From assembly GCA_947630125.1 (NCBI GenBank), contig CANRGO010000001.1, positions 26,246-90,245 of the forward strand: a stretch of DNA of 64,000 nucleotides, read 5' to 3'. Position numbers and translations under genes: made by a program. This DNA comes from an uncultured Lachnospiraceae bacterium (GTDB taxonomy: Bacteria > Bacillota > Clostridia > Lachnospirales > Lachnospiraceae). The notes under the pieces were generated by a model. It was not told the DNA's origin, searched no databases, and was given only the letters and a program-made list of their open reading frames with translations. Positions 62,515 through 64,000 of the stretch are shown here, one piece after another; within the stretch, counting starts at the first letter, position 1; the number at the start of each line of letters is the position of its first letter.

Positions 62515-63390
62515 ATGAAACAAGGAGATACCATTGCCTTAGTCTGTTGTTCCAATGGACAGCGAAGGGGTTATGAAAATAGAATACAGGACCTGATAAA
62601 ACAGTTTGAGGACATGGGCTTATCTGTTTTAAGCAGCCTCTATCTTTATGAGGATCAAAGAGAGCTAACTGGGAATGGTGAAAAACGTGGAAAAGAGCTT
62701 ATGGATTTTTACGCAAATCCTAAGATAACTGATATTTTTGATGTTTCAGGTGGAGACCTTGCAAATGAACTATTACCCTATTTAGACTATGACCTAATTC
62801 AACAGGCCCCTATTATTTTTTGGGGCTATAGTGATTTAACAACACTTATCAATGCAATTTATAAGCGAACAGGAAAGCCATCAGTTTTGTATCAAGTAAG
62901 GAATCTCCTCTATCATCAACAGGTAGAACAAACTGCAGACTTTATGGAGTATATGATGTTATTAGAAAAGAAGCCAAACCTTATCAAGCAATCTGGCTTA
63001 TTTTCTATACAAACTATATTTTTACAAGGAAAGAGCATGAAGGGTATTGTGCTGGGAGGGAATATTCGCTGCCTCTTAAAACTGGCTGGAACTCCCTATA
63101 TGCCAGAATTTCAAAATGCTATTCTTTTACTGGAATCCTATTCTGGAAATGTTCCCCAGTTAATCACCTATTTTGCACAGCTAAAGCAGATGGGTGTGTT
63201 TAATGATATTTCAGGAATCATACTTGGAACCTTTACAGAACTTATGCAGGAAGAATCTTATGAATTAATCTATGAAGTATTAAAAACGTTTATTCCAGAG
63301 AATCTTCCAGTGGCGTATACACCAAACATCGGACACGGTACCGATGCAAAAGCTATATGGATAGGTGCAGACATGACGCTGATAGGATAG
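62515..63390 (+). CDS. Peptidase S66 family (LD-carboxypeptidase / MccF-like)
   Basis: Serine peptidase of 291 residues. The nucleophile lies in WGYSDLTTL (Ser106) and the catalytic His in IGHGTDAKA near the end; the substrate loop DVSGGDLANELLPYLDY is typical. S66 enzymes trim D-Ala from tetrapeptides in wall recycling (LdcA) or cleave peptide-nucleotide antibiotics (MccF); I cannot decide which. No signal peptide, so cytoplasmic. AGGAG lies 6 bases before this ATG. It follows the nuclease gene by 9 bp and is followed by a small membrane-anchored protein gene. Confidence 0.85.
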   Translation: MKQGDTIALVCCSNGQRRGYENRIQDLIKQFEDMGLSVLSSLYLYEDQRELTGNGEKRGKELMDFYANPKITDIFDVSGGDLANELLPYLDYDLIQQAPIIFWGYSDLTTLINAIYKRTGKPSVLYQVRNLLYHQQVEQTADFMEYMMLLEKKPNLIKQSGLFSIQTIFLQGKSMKGIVLGGNIRCLLKLAGTPYMPEFQNAILLLESYSGNVPQLITYFAQLKQMGVFNDISGIILGTFTELMQEESYELIYEVLKTFIPENLPVAYTPNIGHGTDAKAIWIGADMTLIG

Positions 63391-63398
63391 GAGTTTTC

Positions 63399-63767
63399 AT
63401 GAAAAAATACTTTAAAGTATTTCGTATTCTGGTATTTGTCTTTATAATTAGCATCTTTGTGATATTTTTGTTACCACTCATAAAACAAGAAGAGAACACA
63501 GGAAAAATACTTGTGGGAATTGTAAAACTTGTTTTAGGAGAGGATGAGTTCAGTGTATATGATCGAAAAGGTTCCTTGGAATTTTATATATCAAAAAATG
63601 AGGAAGAAAGTTTTGAATACTTGAATAATCTGATGGAGAAAAAAGGATACGTGTATACAGAACAAATGGGATCTGGCTATATTTTTGCCCATGATTCTGA
63701 AGATGAAAGTGTTGTGGTTAGCAGAAGACAATTTAGTCGTTTTTTTGTACTTTGGATGGTTCCTTAG
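63399..63767 (+). CDS. Small membrane-anchored protein of unknown function
   Basis: 122 residues: an N-terminal transmembrane helix (about 7-27, FRILVFVFIISIFVIFLLPL) and a soluble domain outside (EFSVYDRKGSLEFYISKNEE ... GYIFAHDSEDESVVVSRR). I recognise no family. AGGAG lies 5 bases before the ATG; the gene begins 8 bp after the S66 peptidase, so the two are probably co-transcribed. Confidence 0.75.
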   Translation: MKKYFKVFRILVFVFIISIFVIFLLPLIKQEENTGKILVGIVKLVLGEDEFSVYDRKGSLEFYISKNEEESFEYLNNLMEKKGYVYTEQMGSGYIFAHDSEDESVVVSRRQFSRFFVLWMVP

Positions 63768-63814
63768 AACTAAGAAAGAGATGAAAAAAACTCTTAGAAA
63801 ATCAATTTAAAGAC

Positions 63815-63844
63815 TAGACAATTCAAAAGGTCTTATGTTATAAT
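63815..63844 (+). promoter_or_regulatory. Promoter of the tRNA-Trp gene
   Basis: TAGACA (63815-63820), 18-bp spacer, TATAAT (63839-63844), about 64 bp before the mature tRNA. Confidence 0.6.
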
Positions 63845-63907
63845 TCAATTCGGCGGTAAAAACCAGCCATGGATTTATAATTTTAAATTTATTAGAATCC
63901 AAACCCT

Positions 63908-63978
63908 AGGGAAATAGTACAGCGGTAGTGCGGCGGTCTCCAAAACCGTTAACGGGGGTTCGATCCCCTCTTTCCCTG
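63908..63978 (+). tRNA. tRNA-Trp (anticodon CCA)
   Basis: 71-nt cloverleaf: acceptor AGGGAAA with TTTCCCT, D-stem GTAC with GTGC, anticodon stem GCGGT with ACCGT and loop CTCCAAA (CCA at 63940-63942), T-stem GGGGG with CCCTC and loop TTCGATC, discriminator G. CCA is not encoded and must be added after transcription. Confidence 0.95.
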
Positions 63979-64000
63979 CTATATAGTAATTGTGAGAAAA

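Noticed and set aside
1-64000. CRISPR array, prophage, insertion sequence, rRNA
   Set aside because: No regularly spaced repeats, phage structural genes, transposases or rRNA segments were seen on either strand.

Overview
The window is a low-GC Firmicute chromosome segment, most likely from the Clostridia (family Lachnospiraceae). The evidence is the A/T-rich codon use, AGGAGG ribosome sites with ATG, GTG and TTG starts, lipoproteins with short lipoboxes, the clpC - small hypothetical - radA gene order, and anaerobic metabolism (oxygen-independent ribonucleotide reductase). All but two genes lie on the + strand, so this is probably one replichore read in the leading direction. I see no prophage, transposase, CRISPR array or rRNA.

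Layout. 0-3 kb: a heterodimeric multidrug-type ABC exporter, cut at its 5' end by the window edge. 3-11.7 kb: housekeeping genes (proA, an LTA-synthase-like sulfatase, trpS, an exonuclease III, an RsuA-type pseudouridine synthase, a HelD-type helicase). 11.7-17 kb: an RND efflux pump driven by a near-perfect promoter carrying a TetR operator, its TetR regulator, and a TPR lipoprotein. 17-20 kb: nrdD behind two NrdR boxes 32 bp apart; the NrdD protein carries a C-terminal redoxin-like domain. 20-27.4 kb: pyrF-pyrE, two small membrane proteins, an enlarged M29 aminopeptidase, and purM-purN-purD. 27.4-32.5 kb: a zinc-ribbon/HTH protein, an SH3-domain membrane protein, and agmatine-to-putrescine genes aguA-aguB beside a tocopherol-cyclase-like protein. 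32.5-39 kb: a 102-bp near-palindrome, a GntR (YtrA-type) regulator, clpC, a small hypothetical, radA and a CNNM/CorC-type membrane protein. 39-47.5 kb: a chemotaxis receptor, a GGDEF-EAL sensor on the - strand, and sbcD-sbcC.

The most interesting region is 47.5-55.2 kb. A - strand HxlR regulator with extra cysteines is divergent from ndh2 - dmkB - dmkA - pplA - fmnB - eetA - eetB. This gene set matches the flavin-based extracellular electron transfer system described in Listeria monocytogenes: a membrane type II NADH dehydrogenase, a dedicated demethylmenaquinone branch (polyprenyl synthase plus UbiA prenyltransferase), a two-domain flavinylated lipoprotein, its ApbE-type flavin transferase, and two accessory membrane proteins. 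Here it appears in an anaerobe, with repeated TAGTAT/ATACTA half-sites between the regulator and ndh2, a second promoter with a strong 5'-UTR hairpin before fmnB, and a fresh 30-bp duplication in the Ndh2 linker.

55.3-64 kb: an aconitase gene split by a single in-frame TAA, an aldehyde dehydrogenase whose Shine-Dalgarno is separated from the start by a hairpin, a Drr-type ABC-2 exporter, a secreted DNA/RNA endonuclease with EF-hand-like repeats, a peptidase S66 (LD-carboxypeptidase) protein, a small membrane-anchored protein, and tRNA-Trp(CCA). Function calls rest on motif reading alone; no database search was possible.
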